This document shows, piece after piece, positions 45,250 through 56,025 of a DNA stretch of 64,000 nucleotides. This DNA comes from Mercurialis annua (Eukaryota > Streptophyta > Magnoliopsida > Malpighiales > Euphorbiaceae). The translations under genes were made by a program, and so were the position numbers. Location: positions 6,210,001 to 6,274,000 of the forward strand of contig NC_065570.1 in assembly GCF_937616625.2 (NCBI RefSeq), given 5' to 3'. The stretch's first letter is position 1; each line of letters starts with the position of its first letter. The notes beneath the pieces are model-generated. The model ran no database searches. It saw nothing but the letters and a program-made list of their open reading frames with translations, and was not told the origin of the DNA.

Positions 45250-46976
45250 TGTAAATTAGCAGAAGCATGAAATCCCACTAACCTACTAGCCGTTGGAAAG
45301 AAGCGGGTGGCTTAAATTTATGAATTTCTTTTTTTAAAAAGCAGAACTTTAATACTCTGTTTTTACATAGTTTAATGACAATAATATAATGTTGTTGTCT
45401 TCTTTTTCTTTTTCATAATGATGAAATCTCAATTAATAAAAATAATCAACAATAACAATAAAAGGGAAATTAAAATTAAATAAATAAAAATGAAAAGAAA
45501 AATAAATTTTAATCTAAAAAAAATTAATTAAAACAATAGTGTTAGTTTAAATTTTAAAAGAAAAACATTAATATAAATAAATGAAAAATGAAGAAAGAAA
45601 GAATGAATGAAATAAATAAGAAATCAAAATAAAATGAAAATAAATAAATTATAAGTATAGTAAAAAAGGAAAACTAAATAAGTTACTACTATTAAAAAAC
45701 AAAAATAATATCCCCAGGCGCATGTTGAATTCATAACCTAATATAAATGAGAATGCAAATTCAAACCGTATTTATTCTGAACGCTTTTTTTTCCGAACAA
45801 ATAGAAAAGCGATAAAGGAACGTCTAATCAAAATTTTCAGATCAGACATCCATTCGGACGACGAGTAACCCGTTTGACAGAATTTAAAAGAATTAGGTGG
45901 ACGTACAACAACAAACTTGAAGGGCTGGAATATATTTATCAGATAATTCATAGAAATTCGAAGAATTGGTAATTAAAATTTAAAAAATTGAACTGATTCT
46001 AATGTTTTTATGGACCAATTTATGAATGTGGTTGGCCCATTTACTTAAAATCCTAATTTTAATGGGCCTAAAGATATTTTTTACACTTCTAAAAATTTAA
46101 AAAGGCAATTCACCACCTTCTTTTATTACATTTAACGTTTGATTTTGAACATACACAAATAAATTATAAAAAAATAATTTAATGATTAATGATTAATATT
46201 GTATATATCTAATGTAACATTAACCCATTTTACAAGGCTGAATATATAATTTGATCCATGAATTTGCATCTTTTTACCCATCCAACTCCTAAATTAAACA
46301 TCTCGTTTATCAAACTTCTGAACTTGTTAAATAAATTGATTTAACCCCTAAATTTGATAAATATGTAAACATTTAACCCCTTTATATATAAATTCTTTTA
46401 AAATGTTTCAAGTATCAAGTGGACACGGAGAGGTTCAATATTTAAATATTTATCAACGATAAAAGTAGATCATATAGTGACCTTCAATGTCGGCTAGCCT
46501 ACATCAAATCAATGAGTTTGATTAGAAATTAAAGGTTAATTAATCAATGAGTGTGCAAAACTAATAGTAATAAATAGGTGAGTGAGTGCATTAATATGGT
46601 GGGCTACTCTTGATACTACTTGCAGGCGTGCATATGGTTTCCTTCTTCACAAAAACTTCTAAGTTTCGATTAGTCATGGTCATGTTACTTGTGATATGTT
46701 CATAACAAAAATAAATTGCTTATCAATGCCTGAGATGGACGGCTGATGATGGTCCTATCTCATACTAAAATAATAAATATTTGCCCAATAATTAGTTCGA
46801 TGAATTCATTTCCAATATTCTAACTTCATTCTAGCTAATTTATAAGATCATATTCCTCGATAGCATTAATTTGATATTAAACTCGTAGAGCGATATCGTT
46901 TTGATTGTTAAATTTATATGTTTGAATTAATTAGGTCAATTTATAGTAACAGTAAATAAATTTAAAAATTTATCTA
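45250..46976. other. Upstream flank of the membrane-protein gene and AT-rich DNA
   Basis: A weak TATA-like TCATAAATTT lies on the minus strand near 45315-45324. The rest is A-rich or AT-rich, with no gene or bordered element seen. Confidence 0.4.
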
Positions 46977-46980
46977 TCTA

Positions 46981-48312
46981 TCTATAACTATCTTATATGT
47001 GGGAAGGGGGGGGGGGGGGGGACAGGCAAAATTACGATAATAGAGTTCATTAAGGGTATAATTATTAATAAGAAACTAATAAAATAACTAGAGTTTAATT
47101 TTAATAAAAAAATCCAATAAAAAAAGTTGCCGCATAATGGAATAATAGTTAAATTAGAATTACTGTTTTCTTATCCTAATGAAATCCTAATTGGTTTGGA
47201 TTGCTTCTTTCCCCACGCACATGTTATTTAGATTATGATTCCGGCAAATTCCTCTTAAATTTCATATGGTATGCTTAAAAGGTAATTATTAATAATTAAA
47301 ATTAATTACAACATTAATTTCTAATAATAAAAAAATATATATAATTAAATATAAATCTAATCTTCCTCAAAAAAAAAATATAAATCTAATCTAATAAAAA
47401 AACACTTTAATAAAAAATTATAAGTAAATAGGACTCTGTTTTTATTATAATAAGAATTATAGTTCCCTTAGTATGATGTTCACTTTAATAAAAAAAAATA
47501 TAAATAAATAGGACTCTATTTTTATTATAATAAAAATTATAGTTCCTTTAGCATAATTAGATTAATTACTTCCACATATGCATTATACAATTTGCTAAGC
47601 TATGAATTGTCCTAATGGCCAGCTAATAAGGTAATTGTATCACTAATAATATAAAACATAAAATAACCGGGTGAAAAAACAACAGAATATAATAATTATA
47701 ACTAAAATCTTATTATTTTTAAAAACAAATAGGGGATCATAATCAACTATATTTGTGCAGAAGGGATAATATTACATCATTGACTTTCAAAAAAAAAATC
47801 TAATATAAATAAAATTATTAGAATAACATAAATAAATGAAGATGAAGCATTGATAAAAAATAATTTGTGTGGTACAACTTCAGTTAATAAAATGAAACTA
47901 TATTTTAATATATGTAATGAGTCAAATAAATAAGTGTCAAATATTACTCTTTATTGATATTTATAGACAATCTGTCATATAAATATCGCTCAACTTTTAT
48001 ATATATAGTCAAATTAAAAAATAATATTAAAAAGTTTAAATAAATAAATAAAAATTAAATAATTTATTATTATTATTATTATATATAACGGGTCATATAA
48101 AAATGTATAATATTACTCTTTATTTTTTAATAGGAGAATGCAATTATATATGAGTTTGCCCAATTTATCTTAAATTTTAATTTTATTATAAAATTAATTT
48201 AATGGGTCATATAAATAATTTATAATGTTTTTTAATAATCGAATTAATATATAATATATATAACGGGTCATATAAATGTCGCTCACGTGCGTAGCACGTG
48301 GCGAAACGCTAG
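46981..48312. mobile_element. Helitron 1 (non-autonomous)
   Basis: It starts TCTATAACTATCTTATATG after an A (46980) and ends with hairpin CACGTGCGTAGCACGTG, then GCGAAACGCTAG, before a T (48313). It is 1332 bases long. It contains 16 consecutive G at 47006-47021, a duplicated block of about 72 bases (47402-47474 and 47492-47562), and repeats of ACGGGTCATATAAA toward the 3' end. No Rep/helicase frame. Confidence 0.8.
47364..47377 (+). mobile_element. Tail-only insertion D, 14 bp, inside Helitron 1
   Basis: The insert is TCCTC plus nine A, between perfect 15-bp direct repeats ATATAAATCTAATCT (47349-47363 and 47378-47392). The tail word differs from insertions A-C (TCCTC, not TCATC), so another LINE or SINE family may be the source. 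Confidence 0.75.
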
Positions 48313-49484
48313 TACTATATATAAAAGCACGGATGGAGGGGGGGACAGGCACTATTACCTAATAGTCCTTCCTAATTTATTATCAAGTCATCATTTAATT
48401 AGAGGTTTTATAGTAATTAGCAATTTTAACTTTTTATAATTAATTAACAGCCAATAATAGCATGCGTAAGTCTATTTTTACAATCCTAATACAATTATAA
48501 TTGTGTGAAATTAAACATTATGAAATAGGTAACGTATTATAATTTTCAGTCCTAATACGCCACCAATTCCTTAACTTCTTCTTAATGTTGCAATATGGGA
48601 AATTTGAAGCTATTAAATAAAACAATCAACATGGTTGCTTCCACGGATTTGCCACGCTTGATTTTACCATTTCTTGCTTTGACAATGATAATGTCAAATG
48701 TTATGCAAATTCATTGGAAACTCATTGTTTGCCTTACGGGTCTCTCTATACATATATTTCTTGTGTTATTTATTGCACGCCCATTACATAACATTATTTT
48801 CTTATATATTCGTTATAACAAATGATAATTTTTTTTATCTAAATAAATAAATTTGATGGTGTAAACCTCCTGGCGAATTCAAGACTGGAGTATGTCATTA
48901 ACTAATTAGTTATTTATTTAATCACTAAATATATATTATAATTAAAGTTCTAATTAGAATAAATAGCTAAATTATCTCCAATATAATTTTTGGCGGAACA
49001 TTGCTAATTTAGTATGAAAAAAATAGCTAAATTGTCTCCAAATTAGTAGGAATATCTATATTTTAGTTTGATTGAATTATAAAATCAAAATATTGCAATT
49101 GGTCAATATATAATTATTTAAATTTCTATCCTATTATTCTTAAAGATATTATTAATAAAATTAAGTTAATTATTTAATTATAGTTATAAAACTAAAAGAA
49201 GAATAAATTCAGTATGGAAAAAAATGCCGCCGGTCGATGACGATGCGTATCCCACCGCTCACTGCTGCCAACGCCAACACTCAAAGTTTCTATATAAATA
49301 TTTGCAATCCACATTGATATATTCTCATTATAATTTTAGTGTTCTTTATAATTAGGATTTCTACACTATTCTATCTTTAATCATTTTTTTAGTTTTGCTA
49401 ATTTAAATATAACTTTAGAATTTTCCCTCTTATTTTTATGTGAATGAATTACTCCATAAAAAAGTCGTTTTATGGTTTTAAAAT

Positions 49485-49676
49485 TAAGCCTAATGTCTTA
49501 AAAAAAAACCCGATCTTTTATCCCCTTCTCAATTCTATCCTAATGTTGAAAGTTAGTTAATTTTACTCTATTTTGCATTTTTTTTCATTCTAATTATACC
49601 CTGAAGTATAAGTTTGACCTTTATTTATTTGACAAAAGTTCAAAAAAGATCTGGATTTTTTAAGGCATTAAGTATT
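49485..49676. mobile_element. Short copy of the GGCNTAAT fold-back MITE inside Helitron 2
   Basis: It starts CCTAATGTCTTAAAAAAAAC with CAATTCTATCCTAATGTTGAA, as in the copy at 21466, and ends TTTTTTAAGGCATTAAG. The right arm is mostly deleted. Confidence 0.6.
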
Positions 49677-49699
49677 AAAATTATTATGATTTTAATTAA

Positions 49700-49862
49700 C
49701 AACTTACTTAATATATAAATTGTTTTATGGTTTTAGATTATGGTTTTTAATCGACAATTTATTTAATATATAAATTGTTTTATGGTTTTAGATTATGGTT
49801 TTTAATCGACAATTTACTTAATATATAAATTGTTTTATGGTTTTAGATTATGGTTTTAAATT
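49700..49862. repeat. 55-bp tandem repeat, three units
   Basis: Units beginning TAATATATAAATTGTTTTAT start at 49709, 49764 and 49819 (period 55) with only a few differences. They lie in the 3' half of Helitron 2. Confidence 0.9.
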
Positions 49863-50330
49863 GTTAAGTGTAAATTATCTTGTAATTTATGTAAGCTTGA
49901 GTAATCAATTGCGATGGTGTGGAGGAATTTCTTTGGAGCATTTAGAAGGTGAGTTGGGATTTGAGTGTGTGATTTATGTTGGTTATTAAAGTTGATTAAT
50001 TTAAAAATTTAATAACTGAATATATTATATTTATTTTTATAAAAATTCTAACTAATTTAATAATGATTATAAATAAAAAATTTAACATAATTATAATAAA
50101 TTTAAGAGTTAATTTTCTAAAAAATCACGATTTTTACATGAAATTTCATTTTAATCACGATCTTTAAAAGTTGTCAAATAAAACCATGATCTTTAAAATT
50201 TATGTATTAATATGTACATTGACGAATTACATTACGAGTCACGTGCATAGCACGTAATGCGAAACTAGTAATATAAAGAATTTATATATCTAAATGACTA
50301 TGGCTATTGGATTTATGACAATAATTTATA

Positions 50331-50955
50331 GGCTTAATTTCTTAAAAAACCCCCACCTTGCACTTTTTTTTCGTTTATACCCTGACCTTGTAAAAACACC
50401 ATTTGTACCCAATTTTGGGTTTTTATGTTTCATCCCTACCCAAAAGCATTAAATTGTACTCTTTTCATTTAGAAAAGAGTTAAAACATACTTTTTTTCTA
50501 TTTTTAAAAATACAAATAAATCCTTAAACTTAAAAAATGATCAAATATATCCAAATAATTAATTAATTTTTTTAATTATATAAAATAATAAAAAAATTAA
50601 AAAAATTATTATTATTTTTAATTTTTTTGTTAGAAATATTTTTTTAAAAAATTAAAAAAAATTAAAAAAATAAACAAAAAATTCGGAATTATTTTTAAAA
50701 AAAATTATTATTATTTTTAATTTTTTGAAGAAGATGGTATTTTTGTACTATTAATAACTTTAATATCTAATTAGTATATAAGTTAAAAATGAAGGATTGT
50801 TTTAAACTCTTTTTCAAATGAAAAGAGTACAATTTAATGCTTTTGGGTAGAGATGAAACATAAAAACTCAAAATTGGGTACAAATGGTGTTTTTACAAGG
50901 TCAGGGTATAAACGAAAAAAAAATGCAAGGTGGGGGTTTTTTAAGGAATTAAGCC
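50331..50955. mobile_element. Fold-back Mutator-type MITE, 625 bp
   Basis: Arms of about 155 bases are inverted and nearly identical: the left starts GGCTTAATTTCTTAAAAAAC, the right is the inverse with a few mismatches and ends GGAATTAAGCC. A perfect 9-bp target duplication TAATTTATA (50322-50330 and 50956-50964) matches Mutator-like elements. The middle is AT-only low complexity. No coding. Confidence 0.88.
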
Positions 50956-50964
50956 TAATTTATA

Positions 50965-52093
50965 ATATGAAAAAATATCATCAAATTAAAAACAAATCAT
51001 ATAAGCCATACAAATCCGATGACCTAAAGAGTATAACTAAATATGGTGCAGTACTGAACTGAAGTACTCTATTTATTAGTGATTTATTAGCCAAGAAAAT
51101 ATCCATAATATCTTATTTTTGACCAAACTTAGAATGAATGAAGCCAATCAAACCCTGCACCAACCATTTAAGTGCTCATGCATACTTTGGACTATTGTGA
51201 ATTTCACCCTATATCTGCACAAAACAATCACAAGCTCGTCTGCTAATTCACATGCAAAAATACTCTTTGATTTGACACTAGAAGCTACATGCACTGTTTC
51301 TTGAGATATTTATAACTAAAAATAATATCATACATTTATTATTATTACCAACTTGGCAAAAATATTGTAATATAATTTTTAATAATCTGCTTTCTCAATT
51401 TTATAAATCATCACAATTATATATTTAGACACTAAATAAATAAAATTGAAAAATTTAACTGATAAAACTTAAATTTTTTTAGTCGCTTTAACTTATTTTT
51501 TTTATCTATAATTGAAGAAAATTGTATTTTTTTAAGATTATGTATTAAATTTTATGAAATTTTAAGTATTATTAATTAAATATTTTTATTATTATATACA
51601 TTTGAAAAAAATTATATCTACGTATAATTATAGTCCGTTTTCCATATTTTTAAATTGATTTACCATCAAATTTTTAAAATTTTCATCTATGATCAGTTTA
51701 AACTAGACGTTATAATTCTATATATCTACATGTATAAATTCACAAAAAAGACTTATAATTAGCTACAGAAAAATCAATTCCTAAAAATCTCAATTTAGCA
51801 ATTATTAGCTATTGAACAAATTTGATCGCAGGCAGTTGCAGTAGGCTTCAACATTATTAGGGGTCGGAAATTTCAATCCGTTGCAAAAGGTTATAAGAAA
51901 GAGTTTATGCATCGGTCTTTGCAAGATCCAATTGCTAATTAAATATTTTTTCAATTTCATAAAAATAGACCAAATTTTTATTTAGACGATTCAAAATATA
52001 GACTAAATTTTCATTTTAATTTGATTAATTAAATTAAAATATCAACTTTATCATTCATTAATCACATACAATCACTTATCATCAAAATAAATA
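50965..52093. other. AT-rich intergenic DNA
   Basis: Two short plus-strand frames (50853-51062, mostly within the MITE arm, and 51119-51304) show no domain and are not called. Confidence 0.4.
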
Positions 52094-52311
52094 CACCCTC
52101 AGTTTTTTTAGTTGTCTATTTAGCCAATATTGCAAATATCAAAATAGTGCTATTTTTGTTTTAACTTATAAAAAGGATATTAATATAGTCCTGTTAAATA
52201 CCTTTTAAACTTTTTTTTGATGAATGAAGATGTATTAGAAAAGCCACAAGATGTGGCAAACACCTAAAACAAGAGATTACGCACTAATAATGGCTAAATG
52301 CACATTAAAGG

Positions 52312-55300
52312 CTACGTCTCTGAATTAGGAGGAAACAAACAATTGTTCAGAACAATACAATCTGGATTTCTGAATAAATCCATGCTAGAATAAGGGAATC
52401 TAGCATCATTACATTTGAAAAAGAAGACCGCCCTAGTAAAGCTCCATTGAACGATTGAGAAAGCATCCGTGTTCTTAGACTGAAAAATTCTTTTGTTGCG
52501 AGCTTTCCAAAGTTCCCAAATAACCGATTCCCAAATCAAGCACCAAAGATTGAAGTACCTACCCCCTTGAATCAAGTGTCTCCATTGCACCATAAAATTT
52601 TCGAAAGTATTTGGCATAATCCAAAACAAACCAAATTTCGAGAAAACTAAGCTCCAAACCGAATACGCAAAGGTGCAGTGCAAAAGAATGTGATCTTGGT
52701 CTTCCGGTGCTCCACAAATTCCACAACTATTACTATCGCAAGAAATAATGTTCCGAGAAGCGAGAAAGGATAAAGACGTTACTCTACCGTGAAGGGCGGT
52801 CCAAAGGAAAAACTTCAGACGAGGCGGCGAATGTGACTTCCATATCAGAGAAAACTGTTTCGTAACAGTTGTTTGAACTTGACGAAGCCTAACGAATGAG
52901 CTCGGAGTGTAGTTTCTGTTCCCAGATTTCCAGAAAACCTCGTCAGTGCCAATAACAGTGCTGCTGTAAGAGATTCCGTCGATCCAAGTCTGCAGCTGCT
53001 GCAATTCTGCCTTTTCCGTCATCCTCAATCGTCTTCTCCAAGCCCAACCCTTACTGCGAACCGTTAGAATTGAATCTTCCTTCTGCCGAGATAGGTTGTA
53101 TAATCTGCTGAAGGTTATAGCAGCTGGAGTGTCGGATTTCCAGCAATCATTCCAAAGAGAAACTAATCCGCCATCTACCATTTTAAACCCCGTATTGCAT
53201 GTGAAAGTATCCCAAGCTGATTTATCAAGACAGCAGCATTTTCGAATACCACGCCAAATGAAGGAAAGCTTTCGAATATCGGCATTAATAATTGAATCCC
53301 ATGAGTTCACTCCCGAGGTGGCAGCTACAGTAACATACCAAATGGAGTTTTGATTGGTAGAGCGCAATTTCCATATCCATTTGAAGAGGAGGCTTTGATT
53401 CCTAGTGCGTAAATCACAAATACCCAGTCCTCCAAATTTGTAATCTTTGCAAACAGAATCCCAAGCAATTTTACAAAGAACACGGTTTGAAGTAACTCCT
53501 TTCCAAAGAAAAGTTCGCATATAAGAGTTTAGGACAGTTTGGGTTTTCAAAGGCATGTGACATATGGACATTAAGTAGATTGGTATACTACAAAGGACTG
53601 ATTTGATTAAGATCAGCCTACCAGACGGAGAAAGACAAGCACCCTTCCACATAGCTAAGCGAGCTTTGAATTTCTGAATTATAATGTCCCAAATACCGCT
53701 CGTGATGCTCCTATTTGCCAGAGGTAAACCAAGATATCTCGTTGGGAAAGAACCCACCTTACAACCGATAATTTCCGAAGCTGAAATAAGGTCAGGACTG
53801 CTTACATTAACACCCATAATCGAACTCTTATGGAAGTTGATTTTTAGACCGGAAATTAGCTCGAAACATCTCAAAATCCTTGTTAAATTTTTCAGCTTTT
53901 CGAAATCAAACGGGATAAATAACAGAGTGTCGTCGGCAAACTGAAGTTGGGAGATCGAATCCTTGTTCTCGCAAAAACAAAATCCATCTATTAACCCCAG
54001 CACTTTCCCTCTATTAATAATGCAGTTCAGCCCTTCCATAGCTAATAAGAACAAGAACGGAGAGATTGGGTCACCTTGCCGAACTCCGCGATTCAAATCA
54101 AAAGGCTTGGTTGGACTCCCGTTCACAAGGATTGAGCAAGAAGCTGATGATAAACAATTATACATCCAATCTAACCACTGACTAGGGAACTTCATCATTC
54201 TCATTACCGAAATAATGTATTGCCAATCTATACTATCAAATGCTTTGTGGAAGTCGAGCTTCAGGAGGAGAAGTTTGTCTCTACGTTGAGTCGCTAAGTG
54301 CAGAAATTCATTAGCGAGCATTGAGCAGTCAAGAATGCTTCTGCCCTTGATGAAAGCATTTTGATTATCAGAGACAATAGATGGCAGTAATGGAGCAAGT
54401 CTAGATGAGAGAACTTTGGATAGGAGTTTGTAAACACCGTTAATCAAACTTATTGGTCTGTAATTGTTCAAATCTGAAGAACCTGCAATTTTTGGGATTA
54501 AGACCATAAATGAAGTATTTAAATCTTTTGGCAATTTGCCCAATCTGTAAAAGGATTTAAAAAACTCCAAAAAATCGTTCTTTAAGTAACCCCAAGCTCG
54601 TCGGTAGAAGTAGAAATTGAACCCGTCCGGTCCGGGAGCTTTATGAGGACCACATGAAGATATTGCTGAATATATTTCCTCCTCATTGAAATCAGCAATA
54701 AGCAGCTGAGCCTGCGATTCCGAAATTGTTTTGAACTGCAGAAGAGATAAGTCATAATGCTGAGTTTGTTTTTTTGCAAAGAGATTACTGAAAAAATCAT
54801 AGATGTGCTTCCTGATCATGTCTGGAGATGAAATGGTATTCTGATCAACAAGAATTTCAGAGATGAAATTATTACGGTAGTGAATTGATGCTGAGCTGTG
54901 GAAAAATTTCGTATTCCTATCACCAAGCTGATACCATTTGAGGCGGGATTTTTGAAGCCAAAGGGATTCTACCATTTTTTCTGCATTCCAAAGTTCAGAC
55001 CGTAAGCTATGGAGTTCGTTATTATCCTCGTCCGAAAGCTGCTGTATGTCAGCCTTAGAGTCAAGAAGGTTTATCTTGTTGGAAAGAATATCGATCTTTA
55101 AATTCTGATTTCCATAAACTTCCTTATTCCAGGTTTTGATGGCTTGACGAAGTTCACGGAGTTTACTGCAGAAGGAGAGAGGTTGAGTAGTTTGAGTAGT
55201 AGTGTTCCAAGAAGAAGAAATGAAGCTTTCAAATTCTGCGTGGTCCCACCAAGCGTCGATGGATCTAAAAGGTTTAGGTCCCCAATCAATGTCTGAGGAA

Positions 55301-55992
55301 GATTGAAAGAGGATATGAGTGTGATCCGAGTGGTTCCTTGGTAAGCATTTCAGCGCTAAAAAAGGCCAGATGACTGAGGAGTTGCTAGAAATTAGAGCTC
55401 TATCAATGCGAGACCTTGAGAAGGAGTTATACCAAGTGAAAGCCCGTCCTTGTAGAGGAATATCAATTAATTCTGAATTGTTAATGAAATCGTTGAGGGC
55501 TATCATGGAAGGGGTATAGTTAGAACAGTTTAGGCGTTCGCTTGGTTTCGTAATATCATTGAAATCACCGCTGATAATGACAATCCCAGAGAAAAGAGTT
55601 AACTGACGAAGATTTTCCCATAACCTGATACGGTCTGCTGCTGTGTTACTCGCATACAAAATAATGTGTCTCGTTGGTAAACCCTCCCAAATAAAGTCGA
55701 GACAAATCCACCGAGTTCCTTGTTGAATGGAGACATTAACAATCAAAATCTTATTCCAGATTAAAATGATTCCTCCTGAAGCACCAACAGAAGGAATGTA
55801 AGAGTATTCGAAATCCATGTTGGGCCAGAGCTTTCGAATTAAGAAGCTGTCAATCTGCTCTTTTTTGGATTCCAATAAACCCAAAATTGTAACCTTGTTA
55901 ATGGCTACCAACTTACGGATGTAACATTGCTTTCGAGGATAAGAGATACCTCCCCTGCAGTTCCAAGAGAGTATGTTTAAAGGCATCGACAT
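52312..55992 (-). CDS. LINE ORF2: endonuclease and reverse transcriptase
   Basis: 1226 residues. The N-terminal 220 residues are an APE-like endonuclease: LNILSWNCRGG at the start, the catalytic Glu in LGLLESKK, SGDFND near 143, NHSDH near 222. The reverse transcriptase spans about residues 480-760: LIPKIAGSSDLNNYRPISLI near 490, GVRQGDPISPFLF, and the catalytic FADD near 684. The C-terminal zf-RVT zinc-binding region, about 1040-1130, has WKSHSPPRLKFFLWTALHGR and CGICGAPEDQDHILLHC. It ends without an RNase H domain. It nicks DNA and copies its own RNA at the nick (target-primed reverse transcription). It is open from start to stop; activity is inferred from intactness only. Confidence 0.95.
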   Translation of the reverse strand: MSMPLNILSWNCRGGISYPRKQCYIRKLVAINKVTILGLLESKKEQIDSFLIRKLWPNMDFEYSYIPSVGASGGIILIWNKILIVNVSIQQGTRWICLDFIWEGLPTRHIILYASNTAADRIRLWENLRQLTLFSGIVIISGDFNDITKPSERLNCSNYTPSMIALNDFINNSELIDIPLQGRAFTWYNSFSRSRIDRALISSNSSVIWPFLALKCLPRNHSDHTHILFQSSSDIDWGPKPFRSIDAWWDHAEFESFISSSWNTTTQTTQPLSFCSKLRELRQAIKTWNKEVYGNQNLKIDILSNKINLLDSKADIQQLSDEDNNELHSLRSELWNAEKMVESLWLQKSRLKWYQLGDRNTKFFHSSASIHYRNNFISEILVDQNTISSPDMIRKHIYDFFSNLFAKKQTQHYDLSLLQFKTISESQAQLLIADFNEEEIYSAISSCGPHKAPGPDGFNFYFYRRAWGYLKNDFLEFFKSFYRLGKLPKDLNTSFMVLIPKIAGSSDLNNYRPISLINGVYKLLSKVLSSRLAPLLPSIVSDNQNAFIKGRSILDCSMLANEFLHLATQRRDKLLLLKLDFHKAFDSIDWQYIISVMRMMKFPSQWLDWMYNCLSSASCSILVNGSPTKPFDLNRGVRQGDPISPFLFLLAMEGLNCIINRGKVLGLIDGFCFCENKDSISQLQFADDTLLFIPFDFEKLKNLTRILRCFELISGLKINFHKSSIMGVNVSSPDLISASEIIGCKVGSFPTRYLGLPLANRSITSGIWDIIIQKFKARLAMWKGACLSPSGRLILIKSVLCSIPIYLMSICHMPLKTQTVLNSYMRTFLWKGVTSNRVLCKIAWDSVCKDYKFGGLGICDLRTRNQSLLFKWIWKLRSTNQNSIWYVTVAATSGVNSWDSIINADIRKLSFIWRGIRKCCCLDKSAWDTFTCNTGFKMVDGGLVSLWNDCWKSDTPAAITFSRLYNLSRQKEDSILTVRSKGWAWRRRLRMTEKAELQQLQTWIDGISYSSTVIGTDEVFWKSGNRNYTPSSFVRLRQVQTTVTKQFSLIWKSHSPPRLKFFLWTALHGRVTSLSFLASRNIISCDSNSCGICGAPEDQDHILLHCTFAYSVWSLVFSKFGLFWIMPNTFENFMVQWRHLIQGGRYFNLWCLIWESVIWELWKARNKRIFQSKNTDAFSIVQWSFTRAVFFFKCNDARFPYSSMDLFRNPDCIVLNNCLFPPNSET

Positions 55993-56025
55993 AGTAAAAA
56001 ATGAATGTCCTAGAGAGAAATAGTA

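Larger units (their letters stand above)
46977..50268. mobile_element. Helitron 2 (non-autonomous), carrying Helitron 1 near its 5' tip
   Basis: The proposed 5' end TCTA lies at 46977-46980 and continues at 48313 as TACTATATATAAAAGCACGG once Helitron 1 is removed; together they give the TCTATACTATATATAAAAG start common in plant Helitrons. The 3' end has the hairpin CACGTGCATAGCACGT at about 50240-50255, then GCGAAACTAG at 50259-50268 (CTAG terminus). Host A precedes (46976) and T follows (50269), as expected for A|T insertion. There is no Rep/helicase coding. The 5' tip could instead be 46973 because of the TCTA repeat. Confidence 0.75.

Noticed and set aside
48595..48825. 76-codon plus frame with hydrophobic stretches inside Helitron 2
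   Set aside because: It matches no Helitron Rep/helicase or host gene motif; AT-rich DNA easily gives such frames.
51119..51304. 61-codon plus frame
   Set aside because: No domain, no homology I recognise, no promoter signals.
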